Assembly (NCBI GenBank): GCA_008973525.1
Contig: WACJ01000522.1
Span: 744,001-808,000 of the forward strand
Direction of reading: 5' to 3'
Length of the DNA: 64,000 nt
From: Stenopsyche tienmushanensis
Lineage: Eukaryota; Arthropoda; Insecta; Trichoptera; Stenopsychidae
Part shown: one piece after another, positions 1 through 13,064 of the stretch
How the letters are laid out: the number at the start of each line of letters is the position of its first letter
Numbering within the stretch: the stretch's first letter is position 1
The notes under the pieces: generated by a model
What the model saw: only the letters and a program-made list of their open reading frames with translations
Told to the model about the DNA's origin: nothing
Database searches by the model: none
Program-made: the position numbers and the translations under genes

Positions 1-2150
1 TTTTGGCGAATCGATATTGACCGAATCGAAATGCACCAACGCCTATTAAATTTTCATTTTCATCCAATATCGAATCGTCATGTTGACGTCGACCACGACG
101 GATATAAATTATGCAACAGCTGTTTAGTCATTTGTTTGTATCTCATCATCATCAGCTCGACGGAGTCTACTGCAGGACAGAGACCTCTTCAACTCGCTTC
201 AATTCATCTCCATCGAGATAATCTTATTGTATTTGGTTAACCCTATATTTATGTCGAATTTGTCGAACTTCGTTCCATCTATTAACTAAATCAGAAATCT
301 TTTTTTTTTTAAATAAAAATCACACAGTGTCACAGTAGATGATTTAGTCTCATCTGGGGTCAAGTCTTCAATCAAATGATGTGCTGTAAGACGACGATTT
401 ATTTTAGAAGATAGAATAGTGAAGTTATCCTCGGCATCTGTAGTGGATTTTGAACGGTCTGATCTTTTTCTGTTCATTAAAGCCTAATGGTATAATGCAT
501 CCCCTTGATATTTTTTAAATAGCAATTTACTTCAAAAATGTCCTGCAATTTCCAGAAAAAGTTTTAATTTCATAGCTTATTTAAAAATTCATTTCCCTTC
601 CCTGAAGTTTCAGATTAAGCCTATTTTAATGTTCTAATATATCTGCTAGATATACTACTCTTTTCAACCAAGAGAAAGAGATCCACACGAAAGAGATCTG
701 GCTGCAGGAGGGACGACCTCCCGCAGCCAAGGCTAACCGACGACTCTCCCGACTCCCGCCTCCTGCGCGTCACTAACCAACCGGCAACGGTGCACGCGCA
801 AGAAGCGATTCGTCGGTAAGCAGGTGCAATGTCTCCGCAGGGCCACAAGAGATGGCGCTGTTAAAATAACACATTGCACCTGAAGAGAGATGGAAGATGT
901 CGCTGTTAACAGCGTTACTACGCGGGGATGATAAATCGCCCATGCAACAGTGCACCATCCGTATAAACGGCACAAACGTTTTTCCACTTAAATCTTCCAG
1001 TCTCAAAAACGTATTTATCTTCGCCATAATATCTTTACTTTTTGTAATAGTTTCGAGTCCACTACAAAATAGGAACTCTTTGATATCATCTAAATGAATA
1101 TATTCCACAAAGACAAGCAACTAAGCACACGAGCTTACGTCTATTGATTCATCAACTTGAAAAGAAAACAATGGTGAAACCTTGATTTGATTCAAAATCT
1201 ACTTTTTAATGTGTACGGACAATCGTGATATACTTCTTTCTCTTATAATAATACATCTTTACTTCACTGGAATCCCCATGAATTAATTTCATCATCTTCA
1301 ACATGCAGGATTTGATGAGCTTTTCTCCAATTGAGTAAGATCGACGATATGTCGTATCCTAATGCTCTTAAGGGTTAAATAACAATGAGGGCGCTGAATG
1401 GTAACATTTAGTTTGGCAAATCCCTGGATTGTTTTGTTGACTTCTTGAATTAAATTTAAGTGTTTTGATCATCAAGGCAGCATCTCTCAAATCGTTTCCT
1501 TAAGCTTTTGGTCATTAAGTTTGCATTTAAGTGATGCTATGTTCGTTTCCGCATCTTACAAAGGCACCAAAGTCGTGTATCTCTTGACTAAGATGTATTG
1601 GTTCTTGAGCATATTGAATTCTTCGTCACAGAAATAATGCTGTTGCATTGATGAAATCTTGGGAAATGGCTTTATTGACGTTTCCTGAAATTGAAAAGGC
1701 CGCTTGTGATGTCAGTTTTACACGGTCATGGAGCTCCATTATGCGATCCGGCACCATGGCATTCTGCAGCGGGTCTATCTTCGTAGATCGGGTGATACCA
1801 GAATTAGCCTGAATGGTAACAATGGTATCCGCGGAGGTATTATCGTTATGAAAAGGTTTTTTAACATGTTAACTCACGCCTGACCGATACTCCTTTCACT
1901 TATGTCACGGTTTGCCGAAGCTGGTCAATTATCGGGATTTCGAAGCCGGGATCGCGGTCTATTTTTCTATTCCGCGATCGAGATGCATACTGCAGATCGT
2001 GTTTTGGGGGTCGCAAAATTCACGAATCTGCAATCACGACTTTGATTTCCTCAATCGACAGTTACGTCAACTGTCGAGAGTCGGACCAGAAAATGTCACT
2101 GTGAAGACATGGCGTTGTCAAATTGACCCGATTGTGCAGCAGAATTGATG
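1..2150. other. Non-genic sequence, nothing recognised
   Basis: I see no conserved protein, RNA gene or complete mobile element here. Open frames are short and have no recognisable domain. Around 820-910 a phrase (cattgcacctgaagag-type) is partly repeated, which suggests an old local duplication or a repeat remnant. Confidence 0.4.
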
Positions 2151-2167
2151 GGTTTGCTAAAGGCAGG

Positions 2168-2262
2168 GCTTCCGGAACGAAATCGAAAACCGATATAGAT
2201 ATGAGGAACGTAATCGAAACCAAAACCGAAATGTAAAAAAATAACGGTTCTTGACTAAAATT
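2168..2262. repeat. hAT-type MITE remnant (CAGGGCTTC end)
   Basis: A short block begins with CAGGGCTTC and contains repeated aaaccgaaa-type words. The same kind of sequence recurs at 11188-11286 with both ends preserved, and loosely at 61890-61960. CAGGG-type ends suit a non-autonomous hAT element. Boundaries are approximate. Confidence 0.35.
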
Positions 2263-3455
2263 GGGTGGCGGTTTCTTATGAGCATTTCACGCGTCTGCAT
2301 GCAAAATTGGGTGGTCTCTTTGGCAATGTTCGCGTTGTTAGCCCGACACGAATATTGAATTATCGCAGACGTCGAAGAAGTTGAAATGTGATTTGGAAAC
2401 ATCTGAACGGTGTTGTGTATATAATTTATATAAAGACTAGGAACTATTTATCATAACACGGCATTGTAACAATGCGTCGGCACGCTATCAGGTGTTCTGC
2501 TACATTACTGCCGTTTCATTAATTTCCATGCAAGCCTCAAATTATGACGATCAATGCCGATCGCTCATGCACCAACCGTTGCCCAATGCGCTCAACACTC
2601 GATTGCCATTTTTCCATGAGGTCTTTGTATCAATATTTGACGCGCGTCTCGACAGCTAATGAACTTTTCCACAAACGTATCCCGGCAAAATTGTTAAGCT
2701 CGGCAAATACAAAACCTGTCCGGTGAAAGTCGAACGCGCCATGAAAGAACTCGGTGTTTGGAAACACTCGGGTTTGATGCATTCTATGGTATTGGTCGTT
2801 AATCATCGGAAGATAACTATTTGTTTCACGCTTCGCCAAGTCCATTAGAAAGGTAATAAAATGATCGCTGGAAAATATTTGAACATTCGACTCTATAAAT
2901 CTATTATTGACGACAATTCGGAGTACCGAGTGTTGTAAAGGATCCCCTTATTTTCCCTTTATTGCGGACGTAATATTGCATTCCAAATTGCAGGATACGC
3001 TTTTGGTTATCCAATCGAGTTGATCGCATTTTCACAATAAACTGTTAAATCTATTTTATTTTTTGCAATAGAGCTGCGTTGTAATAGTTCCGTCATATTT
3101 TAACAGTTAAAAAAAATAAGAAATTTCAACAAGATCGAAGGGCTGCAAGAAGTTTCTTATTGTGTTGTTGCGTGGGCGAAATGCCACCTCAGCTGTTGAT
3201 CTGATCGGATGCAATCCGCCAGATTAACAACGACGTCTTTCTGTCTTCTTGTGGAGGAAGACGGCGAATGACCTTGGCTGCGGGAAGAGGTGTTCTTCTC
3301 GCTGGCTCGTCTGTAATCTCGTGGATGTAAGAAGAAGCTAAGCTTTCGAAGCATTAATCCTGGCAAAATATTCGGCATTAATCCTGGCATTACATTGTCG
3401 CAAAATATTCACTTCTCATATCTTCTTTAATATCATTATTATCTGAGGATAGTTC

Positions 3456-4000
3456 TTGCGGCACCCAAATGATAACTTTATTATTCGATCCCATTTCCTG
3501 TGCTGCTGTGTATGGTCTGTTCCGGGTTACCCTGGACTAGCCACACAGAGAGGGTCTTCTACTGATCTTTTAGCCCCGCTAGAAACACTACGCGCAGAGC
3601 GTCCAGGTGCCCACCCCTTTTGCTCCGCGCCCTCCAGAGGAGGCGAGGTTTCTGCAGAGAAACCAGCTTCATACTATTGCACCCGAGGGTGCGGCGGAAG
3701 AGGAAGGACATTTATAGTACCTAGCCACGGAGACGAATCGCCGTTCGAACCGCTTAAAACCGTTCTCCTCTGTATGCCTAGGCTGTTGAGGATAGTGGCT
3801 GTTCCACACATTCCTCTTTATGGGTACGCAGCACAGGGTGACCTGCGCACCCAACTTATATTAGCTGGACTACCCCAGCTGCGTTTGATGAGCAAACCGA
3901 CGAGGCTACTTTCGCGTACCTTTAACCTAACCATTTCCCACGGGCGTAGGGTTGGCTCCCCCCCCTGGGGTTTTATGGGTGGGCATCGCGGAGTCTAACA
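3456..4000. other. GC-rich block of unknown nature
   Basis: This 0.55-kb block is far richer in G+C than the rest of the window and is open for 180 codons on the + strand (ATG at 3456, stop at 3996). The translation is rich in Arg, Pro, Leu and Gly and shows no domain I recognise. It ends abruptly at a CCCCCC(T)GGGG run near 3960. It may be the 5' end or promoter of a retrotransposon, or a SINE-like repeat, rather than a host gene. There is no convincing splice context. Confidence 0.35.
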
Positions 4001-6289
4001 ACTATCCGGGATTTAAGAGATATTAGAAATTAAATCACGCCATTGATTGAGTAGCCCTGATAGCTTGTATTGAATTTATTTAAAAATAAAATGGAAACAC
4101 CAAGGTCCATAAAATATGAAAACATCTTTAGGTTTTGAAAAATATTCATTTTTGTACGAAAAAACCCAGTGACTCACCGGTGAGTCGTTGGCGTTTAAGG
4201 GACGTTTCTACCTTGTTGGTTCAAAATAAATCTTTTTTTCTTCGTGTATCGGAAAGAACTAATGTTTAAGAATACGTTCTGTAAATTTCAAGTCGATATA
4301 AATTAAATTCGCAAAGTTATGAGGAGAAGCTGCGCTTCGCAAAGCTGAAGAGAGGAGAAACTTACTACTTTTTCCAAGCTCCTGGAAGTGCTCCCACACG
4401 TCCTAGATGAGCATTCTTTATGAAATTTAGCAGGCATGTGTATAATAAACGTCTTCATCGTATAGGCTACAATTATCTTTTAAAATATTTAAAAGTGTTT
4501 ATTTAATGAACAAAAAACTACAAAAAAAAAAATGGAAAAAAAGTTGAAACCCTAAAAATATATCTAACCAATATCGCTGTAATAAAAATGCTTTTTAGTC
4601 GTATTATACAGTTAGTATAAGACTTAACGTCGTTATTAGAAAGTGGTGATTGTTTCACTACTGGTATAGTTATAATTAGACCTTAATTTTACATTGAACT
4701 GCTTGTGGCTATTGTGTGATGATGATTGTTATAATCAATATCCATTTAGATAGTATCCAATATATTGCATAAAACCTTTTTTTTTGTGGATAATTGTTTG
4801 TGTATAGTTTGTATTTTCTATATACAGACGGCTCATAAGTTGTGCTTTTGTATCAAATATAAAAATAAAAAAAAATCCTTACATATTGCTGTTTAGGTAC
4901 GCGTAAAATTCTCATAGTATTCATAATATTCAATGGCAAATTCTAGCGCATAAATGTTTATGTATGTTGATTCGATTCGTCTATCAATTTCCGGAGTTAA
5001 ATAACGAAATAAATTGCATGTATGCATAATTTTATTGAAATTGTATCATCGTCAGATCGGCGTTGTATAATATGTGTAGATTGAGAATCTTCATTCCTTT
5101 GCCAGCATGAAGCAATGATATAAACAAAAAATGCCTTCTTAACGCGTTTTGTAATTCGATTTTTTACTATCTCTTGGCCAATTCGAGCCCATTACGATTT
5201 TTGTATTTCGTTTGCGGATATCTTCGCGTAACCAATTTGAAAAATGACTCTCGGCGTCGATCTAATTCGCTTGGTTTTGTCGCAGATTCAACGCCTAACG
5301 TTCAAGTGTTAACGCACTGCAATGCAGCAGAAGATGTGGCCTCGACCCGAGGAATTATTTTGCGGAAAATGCCAAATGAAAACGTTCCCACAGTCGCGTT
5401 GGCATATTCGTTTTGCATACAAAATATAGCAAAGTGATCGATTCCATTCACCCGGTGATGTAATCTGTCAAGTTCCTCGACTTGCCTTAAGAAGAAACTG
5501 ATATTTCCTTATTTGCGAGATGGACTTCAAATCCGTGCATTGAGCCAGTCGATTAAGATAGAATGTTTGAATTAATGCGTCGATATCTCTTTTGATCCAA
5601 ATGCACTTTATATAAGAGTTTATTTGAAATTTAATCGTTAAAGAATGCACGTCGATGCCTTTTATGAGCACTAAATATAGCCTACCGTTATCCGGAAACA
5701 CTAATAAAAGATTGATTTTTGTCTCGAAGCTAAAAGTTATTTATTCCTTATAACTTGCAAGATTTTGAGATGCATTTTCTTCACGCTTAACCCCAGATCA
5801 CTAATCATTAGTCGCACAGACTACATATTCGGAACGCATTCGATATGTATGCATGTTTCCGAATCTTCCCCGCCTCAATACATTTCTAAATAAACAAATT
5901 GATGATCCAGGCTTAATAACTGCATGTGCATGTCAATCGTCATCACGTAATATGTAGTGGCGGTGTAATTCGAAAATATGCCCAGTAATCTAGGTTTAAA
6001 TCGAACCCATTGAGTTTACCCAAATGCATTGCCGTTTAAAGCGCATTTCATTAACGGGATTCGTTTTGAATCGGCAATTTTTACACTGATATGGCTTTAT
6101 AGCCTACGTGCATTACATTTGCTCGAACTGCTTTTGAATTATCCGACTAAATATGGCAAATGGCGATATTATACTTGTTGTAGGATATTTATACTTATTA
6201 GGAGCGCCTGGAAATGCATTATTTTTTTAAAAATATAAAATGATATTGTAGGAGGGCAAGCCTTCTTTTCCCTGTATTGAAGATTGCGG
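4001..6289. other. AT-rich intergenic sequence
   Basis: No gene recognised. The only repeat I could match is at about 5788-5915, listed separately. A phrase with gtgagtcgttgg near 4180 recurs in variant form near 26265 and 47800, so it is probably part of a dispersed element. Confidence 0.4.
5788..5915 (+). repeat. Dispersed repeat with CTAGATCACTAATCATTAG-like end, copy 1
   Basis: The block starts with TTAAcccc followed by agatcactaatcattagtc. It closely matches 47627-47770 (+), and 37932-38042 carries the same end in inverted orientation. The TTAA next to the end suggests a piggyBac-like non-autonomous element, but no transposase is present. Confidence 0.5.
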
Positions 6290-6297
6290 GTTGGGAG

Positions 6298-7207
6298 TAG
6301 GGGTCCCAATCGAATATTCGATATTCGAATATATTTGCCCGTTTTCCAATATTCGTATATTCGAATATTTATAAAATTAATCGAATATTATTCGTTAAGT
6401 AATTTTGAAAGTTGAAACAAGATGGAACTCCATAAGTATGATGGCAAAAATATTAAAGAATTAAAGAAGATTAAAAAATCATTAAAGGACATTAAAAGAC
6501 AAGGACAACTGAAATTATTACTGATGAAGAAATATATTTTTTAAGAAAATTGCTCGATGTTCTTCTGCCAATCGAAATAGCAACAAAGAAATGCAAAAAA
6601 GTGCCAAGTTTATTGAATTTGTGTATTAAAAAAAGTTTATTAAAAAAACTATTCAAAAATATCGATCATTCCAAAAAAAAAGGTTGATATTTTATATACT
6701 GTTCATAAAACCAAACTCTGAGGGTGACAACTGAGAGGGATTTTTCATCAGCAGGCTCAATAAAAATGAAATTACGGTCAAGCTTAAAAGTAGAAACGTT
6801 CAATGCACTTTTTTTAAAAATATGTATTGCTGAAAAGTAAATAAAAATCTGATCTTTTTGATTTCGCTGAAACCAAAAACCTCAAAATTTCACTTGATTT
6901 CTAGCCTTTGTCTATGAGAAAACACGTTGCGCAACAAAAGATGATACTTCTCGCTTTCTTTGTGTGATGGGATCAAGAACTTTCCTTCCTGAGCGAATAA
7001 ATTTATTTTTAATGAAGGGAACTTTGTAGAAAAATAAGATGCTCCATTTATATTTTTATACAATAACATTAATGAAAAATTCCGGGTTATATTTGAATCT
7101 CCCTCGTCTACACATATAAAATATTCGAATACTCGAATATTCGAATATTTTACCAATTTCACATTCGATATTCGAAAAATTGATTTTACGAATATTTGGG
7201 ACCCCTA
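6298..7207 (+). mobile_element. Internally deleted hAT element with TAGGGGTCCCAA TIRs
   Basis: The left end TAGGGGTCCCAA is matched by the inverted right end TTGGGACCCCTA. Both ends are followed by stacks of gaatattcg palindromes. The 8 bases outside the left end (GTTGGGAG) and right end (GTTGGGTT) agree at 6 of 8 positions, as expected for a decayed 8-bp hAT target duplication. Near 6510-6600 the + strand reads a hAT-like helix (TDEEIYFLRKLL, then LPIEIATKKC). About 6895-7090 read on the - strand resembles 20080-20225. The transposase is broken and deleted. Confidence 0.65.
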
Positions 7208-7524
7208 GTTGGGTTGGTTATTGTACTAGCTTTGGTCTCGCTTAAAAATGAGGCTCGTCATCGACGAATCACAGCCAAGCCTGGGGTCTTTCCGAAGAAT
7301 ACAAATAAACCATCCTCTTGTAATTTGGGGAAGAGAGAAGAGTTCTGCCTGAGATAGCACCCCGCCCCGCCCAAAGTCTTCTCGCGGCCAAGATGATTGG
7401 TCGGATCCCAAGACTCGCTGACGTAAATTGAATGAACTCCAGCTTCAGATTTCGGGAATGCGTTAAACCATCCCGGGATCGGGATTTTCAATAGTTTAAG
7501 AAATTATATTGATAAATTTGATCA

Positions 7525-7622
7525 AAACTTACTGCTGAAAATGCACGCTCAGCCTCCACACTCGTTGGAGGTATCGTCTTCAGATATTTAAATGCTAGTT
7601 CGAGTGGATGACCGTGTGAGCC
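7525..7622 (-). pseudogene. hAT transposase C-terminal dimerisation exon fragment
   Basis: Reading the - strand from about 7618 down to 7530 gives LELAFKYLKTIPPTSV and then EAERAFSA. This is the hallmark dimerisation region of hAT-superfamily transposases. The reading stops at a good splice donor (gca|gtaagt). Nothing before or after it is a complete transposase, so this is the surviving coding scrap of a deleted element. It lies next to the hAT terminal repeat that ends at 7995. A weaker second copy of the same coding scrap is at 25820-25875. Confidence 0.7.
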
Positions 7623-7631
7623 TCCATTTTC

Positions 7632-7995
7632 GTATAACACCATAAATGTGATTGATAAAATTCCTTTCTGCTAGAACACAGACTAAAACTCAAAAAATTC
7701 CCGATTTCCCGACAAATTATTTATTTCCGTCGCTGCAGATGAATACTTATATACTATAATACTTTGATGTGATTCGTAATTATATTACGGAGGAATACAA
7801 AAAATCTGAAGCCCGTATCTATTATATTTCATATCGATATTCCCATTATTAGAGTCGAGGTGTAGTAAATACATCATCGGTAGGGAAAGGTTAATACAAA
7901 AATTTGAAAAACCTATATATATACTGTATATATAGATTAGACAGTTACTGCCCATAGGCGTCGCCTAAGCTTGCCAATTATTAGTTACGCCACTG
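7632..7995 (-). mobile_element. hAT terminal repeat family, copy A
   Basis: A ~280-bp sequence ends with ...ttacgccactg, which on the - strand is CAGTGGCGTAA, a classic hAT terminal sequence. The same block occurs at 9541-9817, 21196-21727 and 25818-26183. This copy and the one at 25.8 kb adjoin the hAT dimerisation-domain coding fragment, which ties the repeat to a hAT parent. Confidence 0.65.
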
Positions 7996-9540
7996 TTTGG
8001 CGTTAACGTTTAAATTGTTTGGCGTTACATGAACCCTTTAGGAAGTTCTTGAAATATTATAAATATTCTTCTTGAAAATCTACAAATTCTAATATACATT
8101 TTAATTAGCAATTAAAGTAGTCGTAGAACACAATGTGTCGATACGCTTTCAGCTTCAAAAAAATACTTTTCAAGCGTTCCCGCGGAAACATAAACGATAA
8201 ACGAGCTACACTTGTCTTGATTATAAAAACTTATTTTGTAAATCTTCTAATGAATTTAACCCTTTTCACAAGTATTTTTTTTAGATTAGGAACAGTGCTA
8301 GCTTTTAATCAATTTCGCGGGGTAGAATAAAAAAAATAGAACGAGCTAAAATTTTAAGGGTCATAATGTCAACATACGAGTGGAAGTCGAAATCCATTTG
8401 GCGACATAATGTCGATGTACAAGTGGAAAGGGTTAATACATTGCTTAGGAAATTCGATAACTTTAACATATGAACTTCAAATGCGTTTTCCCGTTTTTAG
8501 GATTTATTCGAATGCGAACGGTTATGTTGTAAGAAATAATTGCTATTAATTGGTCGAATTTATTTCATGGCAGGAAAATAAATTTGCATATAAATTCAAG
8601 GCGTCGATAAAAATGAATGGATAATTTAATGCATTGGTGTAATTATTTTTTATTACATGCGGGGGGAAGTGCGTTCATATCCACTATTAATTTGTACTGC
8701 TCTATTAGTACTACTGATTTTTTACTAGAACTACTTTTCCTCGCCGCATTTACAGTCCAGCGATTCTGACGAATTTTCTTCCCAAGAACACGGTTGATGA
8801 CGATAACTTATTTTACGGTGCGGACAATTTATTTTCATTGATAAATGGATGGGTGTGAATTCGGCGTCCGTTATGCGAGTCGTGATTATGGTTTCAATTA
8901 GTGTCATTTTGACAGTTTGCAGTAAAGACGAAGTTTTTATGCTCGGAAGCTTCGTAATACTGCACGATGTCCAATTTTGTAAGAAGCATATTAGCAGTTA
9001 TGCGCGAATTAAATAAACTTTATGTAAGATTTACCGTTTTTTTTACACGCTACGTTATTTTTTTAGTACATTCTTTTATATTTAATATACGTGCCTACGA
9101 CGGTGTTGAATATTTCTCCAACATTTCACTATTTTCGCAATTCATTCGAACGAGCATTGCATGACTGCTGGATATTTTGCGCTCGACTGCAACTCTTTCG
9201 ATCTGTTGTTATGCCTTTTTTTCGTCAAAAAAATAAAATAGGTCATCATTTACAAGTCAAATGTAGAGCATACAATCTGTAAGTTTGAAATAAATACATT
9301 ATTAATTGATCGGAAGTGTCCAAGAATAAGAATTGTGCGTTGGAAGGCTCAATGATGTCCAGTTGGAAAAGGCCGGTTTATTGGCTGCACCGAAGGCCAT
9401 ATTGATACGAACGGCAATTATGTTCAGACACGTTTCTAAATGGATATCGATTTGATTGGATATATTTGTGCTGCATTTGTGCACATAAATATGACGTCCA
9501 TGCTGAAGATGCTTGTAACAATCCATTATAATAATAAATT
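7996..9540. other. AT-rich intergenic sequence
   Basis: No gene or element recognised. Open frames are short and AT-rich, with no domain. The word 'ttggcgtta' is repeated at 7998 and 8020 next to the hAT end. Confidence 0.4.
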
Positions 9541-9817
9541 ATTTATTTCCGTTGCTGCAGATGACTACTTATATACTATAATACTTTGATATGATTCGTA
9601 ATTATATTACGGATGAATACAAAAATTCTGAAGCCCGTATCTATTATATTTCATATCGATATTCCCATTATTAGAGTCGAGGTGTAGTAAATACATCACC
9701 GGTAGGGAAAGGTTAATACAAAAATTTGAAAAACCTATATATATACTGTATATATAGATTAGACAGTTACTGCCCCTAGGCGTCACCTAAGCTTGCCAAT
9801 TATTAGTTATGCCACTG
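9541..9817 (-). mobile_element. hAT terminal repeat family, copy B
   Basis: Near-identical to 7720-7995 over about 275 bases, ending in the same ...gccactg terminus. The sequence just beyond the terminus (ttttcaagcg) is shared with copy C at 21728, so the two copies may have been inserted within, or duplicated with, a common flanking repeat. Confidence 0.65.
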
Positions 9818-10039
9818 TTTTCAAGCGTTCAGATTTCGGCGGGAATTCTCGATTTAGTAGCCTTCATCGTGCTGATGAGGAGTACGATTTTCGTTAGATA
9901 AATTTTACTAATCCCTAGATTCATGAGCATCTAAAACTGTTCGGGATCCCGGAATTGGATTCCCTACTCCCTATCGAGACGTTCATCGAGGAAACCCGCC
10001 GGGTGAGCGTTCTAAATGAAACTCTGAAGTTATGTTGCG

Positions 10040-10140
10040 CTATTGAGAGTATGCCCGCACATGTTGCGTGCAGCGCTCCATAGCGCTTTATTTTCAATGC
10101 CGTGCTTCTATTTTTAATACAATGTTGTTATTTATTCTAA
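10040..10140 (+). repeat. Dispersed repeat (tatgcccgcacatgttgc family), copy 1
   Basis: This block contains 'ccatagcgctttattttcaat'-type sequence and recurs at 18300-18375 (+) and, inverted, at about 27640-27765. No coding capacity. Probably a non-autonomous element fragment. Confidence 0.5.
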
Positions 10141-11187
10141 TTATAAGCACAGTGATGCATAAGGATAATTTTTGATACTTATATGGTTTTGGCATTCAAA
10201 TACTATGAGCTATATATGTACATCTTTTCTGAGAAATGTTTTTTTATCAGCATCGTCAAAGTGCGTCTATACTTATACTTTCAACAGTCAAATAATCCTT
10301 ATCTAATTCGCCTGAAAACGCGCAATTATTCCTTGAGCGACGAAACCCCCCTATCAAATAATGATGCATGCAACCCACCCATATTTGCTCGGGATGCGTC
10401 ATCTTTATGAATTCCCGGCTGTTGAATATGGGACTGGGAGTGGAAAAGATAGTATTTTTTTATTTAACGATTCCGTGGAAAGTATGCAGATATTTTGTAT
10501 AGGATCACGTTTTTTTAATATGAACATGCATTCAGTGAGTAATCGCTGATAGCGTTCACGTTTTAGTATTCGCACAACTTTATGCTGAAAACGTTGCGGT
10601 ATTTTCGCAACTTTTATTGTAGTTGGCACATCCAGTCGTGTATTTTTGTGCTTTTGAGATTTTGCATTTCGCAATTAATGACAGTCGGAAAAACTGCATA
10701 CTCCATGAGGTCAATTCGTGATAATAAGCTTCTCGTTTCGCAAACGACGCTAATTTTTGACTCAGTTCTTCGGTTGTATGTGCCAAGTTGTCTTACAAAT
10801 ATTCACACAGGTTGTCTGCTCGTGTTTTGTTCAACAAATTAAATTGTTCGTACAATTAACGTTTGAGCTGTTATTATTTTTGTACTGATTCGTGTCTTGT
10901 ACTGCAGGTCTTTCACACCGAGATCCCTGATAGAGCACCGCTCATCGATGAAATTTATATGCAAACTGTTTTTTTTAAAAGCTGTCAATTCATTCAAGTG
11001 CATGATTAATTGTAGAATAACTATTGAATGATCGTTTGATATGCACAATTATTTATATAGTCATTTCTGAGGATTGTGCCCATTGTCTTTCATATATGGT
11101 ATATTAATGGAAATAGAAAGGTTTCGTCAGTCTGGATTTAAACCCGAACTTTTACAATGTCAATGATAAATCGAAATCAGTTTTGGC

Positions 11188-11286
11188 TAGGACTTCGAAC
11201 CGGAACGAAACCGCAAAACTGATAACCGGTAAAACTGTTATTTTTCCGGAAACGAAATAAAAAAATAACGATTCGAAGCCCTGATT
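11188..11286. repeat. Short hAT-type MITE
   Basis: The block runs from TAGGACTTCGAAC to GATTCGAAGCCCTG. The ends are inverted (GACTTCGAA against TTCGAAGCC) and about 98 bp apart. The interior has aaaataacg and its complement. Related to the block at 2168. Confidence 0.5.
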
Positions 11287-12258
11287 TTGGCAATGTTAAA
11301 CAGTACCTCGTTCAATTTGTGGTATGGCAATATTTACTGGATTCTCCACCGTGTCTTAGCTGCCACCGTTGTTATGTTTTAATTTTGGAACAACTTAATG
11401 TTACGTCGTAAATCAAATATGTCCATATTCGGACGGTCCATCGAGAATCGATTCGCCGAGCTAATTGTCGACGAATTTTGACATCCATAGCAAATCGAAC
11501 ATCGAAATTGTGGACGTTTCCGTGTGCGACGCTGTCGTCGAGCCTTTTTAGGTCTAATTTATCTCCGCGGTTATTGCGACACCGTCTTATTCCCGCCGTA
11601 CGTTTATCGACAAACCCCGATAAATTTATAGTTTTTGACTAAATCCGCGATAAATATTCGTAAGCGAGAACCGAACACGCATTCGCCTTCGGACATCTGT
11701 TCGATAATGATTTCACTTTGCCTTTTTGAGAGTTCCCAGTACATTTTCCATATGGTAGGACCTTATACGCTCTTATGCATCGCCACTCCGCCACATTCTC
11801 TCGTGAGAATGTCGTCGGTGCTAAAAAATTATGACATTCGGTTCTTTGATATCGGGGAAGAGTGCGAAATGTTAGACGGGAGTGATGATGCGTGGTCCAT
11901 GGCGATCGGCTCTAATTACGACGCCCAACTCGAAGAATTTACTTCTTGCATTAACGAGATGAAACCGGATAACTTTCTAGTCCCCAATTAGAGCTGTCAA
12001 ATTGGATTTACGACCTAATATGGTCTGCGACCTCGACTTAACAACAATCATTATGCGTTTGAGTTGTGAATTTGAACGATATGATGTCATGATGCTCTTC
12101 TTCCGCCGGAACTAATTTGGCAGTATCTTACATTCGTCGTTGATATTTGCTGGATTTTTGTATCGTTGACGTCGTTTAAGGATATTTTTTGGTTTATTTT
12201 TATTGCATACTGATTAAATAGCTATATTGCATTGCGTCATATGCATTTTTATAGAATA
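11287..12258. other. Intergenic sequence, nothing recognised
   Basis: An open frame of 118 codons (11635-11991, +) lies here. It has no recognisable domain and no related sequence elsewhere in the window. I do not call it a gene. Confidence 0.35.
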
Positions 12259-12741
12259 CTGATTGTGTCCCAAAAGTCATGAAATATATATTTTTTTAAA
12301 ATATGTATTGACAATATCAGTACAAATTGTTAATATTCTTCAAACGTACTCTCCACGTATATCTACACATTTTTTCCACCGACTTTCCTGTCTAGTGCGT
12401 CTTTTCGAACCTCCTCCTCCTCCTCGGAAGAGCAGTCGGTCGGAACTAGGACAGGATTGTGGTGTATCGTTATGATGTAGCACCCAGATCTCGACCTTTG
12501 GCGCTCATGATTTCTTCAACCTAATCTCGCTAAAGGTCCCAGTTCTTCTTGCTCACTATCATGCTGTGGATCATGTTCTTGACGTTGACCTCAGCTACCC
12601 CGAGTACTTGTTTCAGCGTGTTCCTTTGGGGTGTCCAAGCCTCACTAAAGGTCCCACCATCTTAACCAACCGGTTCGTACACGCTGTAACCAATAGGGGT
12701 GTGGTTATATAAATATTTCATGACTTTTGGAACACATCCTG
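12259..12741 (-). mobile_element. Deleted mariner/Tc1-like element
   Basis: The ends are inverted: CTGATTGTGTCCCAAAAGTC at left against the complement of gacttttggaacacatcctg at right. Both sides are flanked by TA, the target of Tc1/mariner elements. On the - strand the interior still reads LHHNDTPQSC, resembling the LHHDNAPAH motif around the second catalytic Asp of mariner transposases. It is short (483 bp) and frame-broken. Confidence 0.65.
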
Positions 12742-13064
12742 TATGTTGAACAAATAATCGTCACACTGATTTGATGGAAAATCAAAAATAGAAGAAAAAA
12801 AACAATGATGTTTGATACAATGCTTCTTATCGCAATATGTATTCATTTCCTTATGCAAAATACTATCATTTTTATCAGTTGTGGTTATGTGATGCTTTTG
12901 AGGATATTAGTATCAATTTTTTGCTCATATATTTTTAGACTCAATCGTCGGCTTAAAAATATTATATGTATGTAATGTATTTATAGTTAATTCTACCGGA
13001 AAGGTCGATTTCTTGAAATCGATAAAAAATGATTCAAGTTTGTGTGAAAAAGTGTTCTTAAAAT

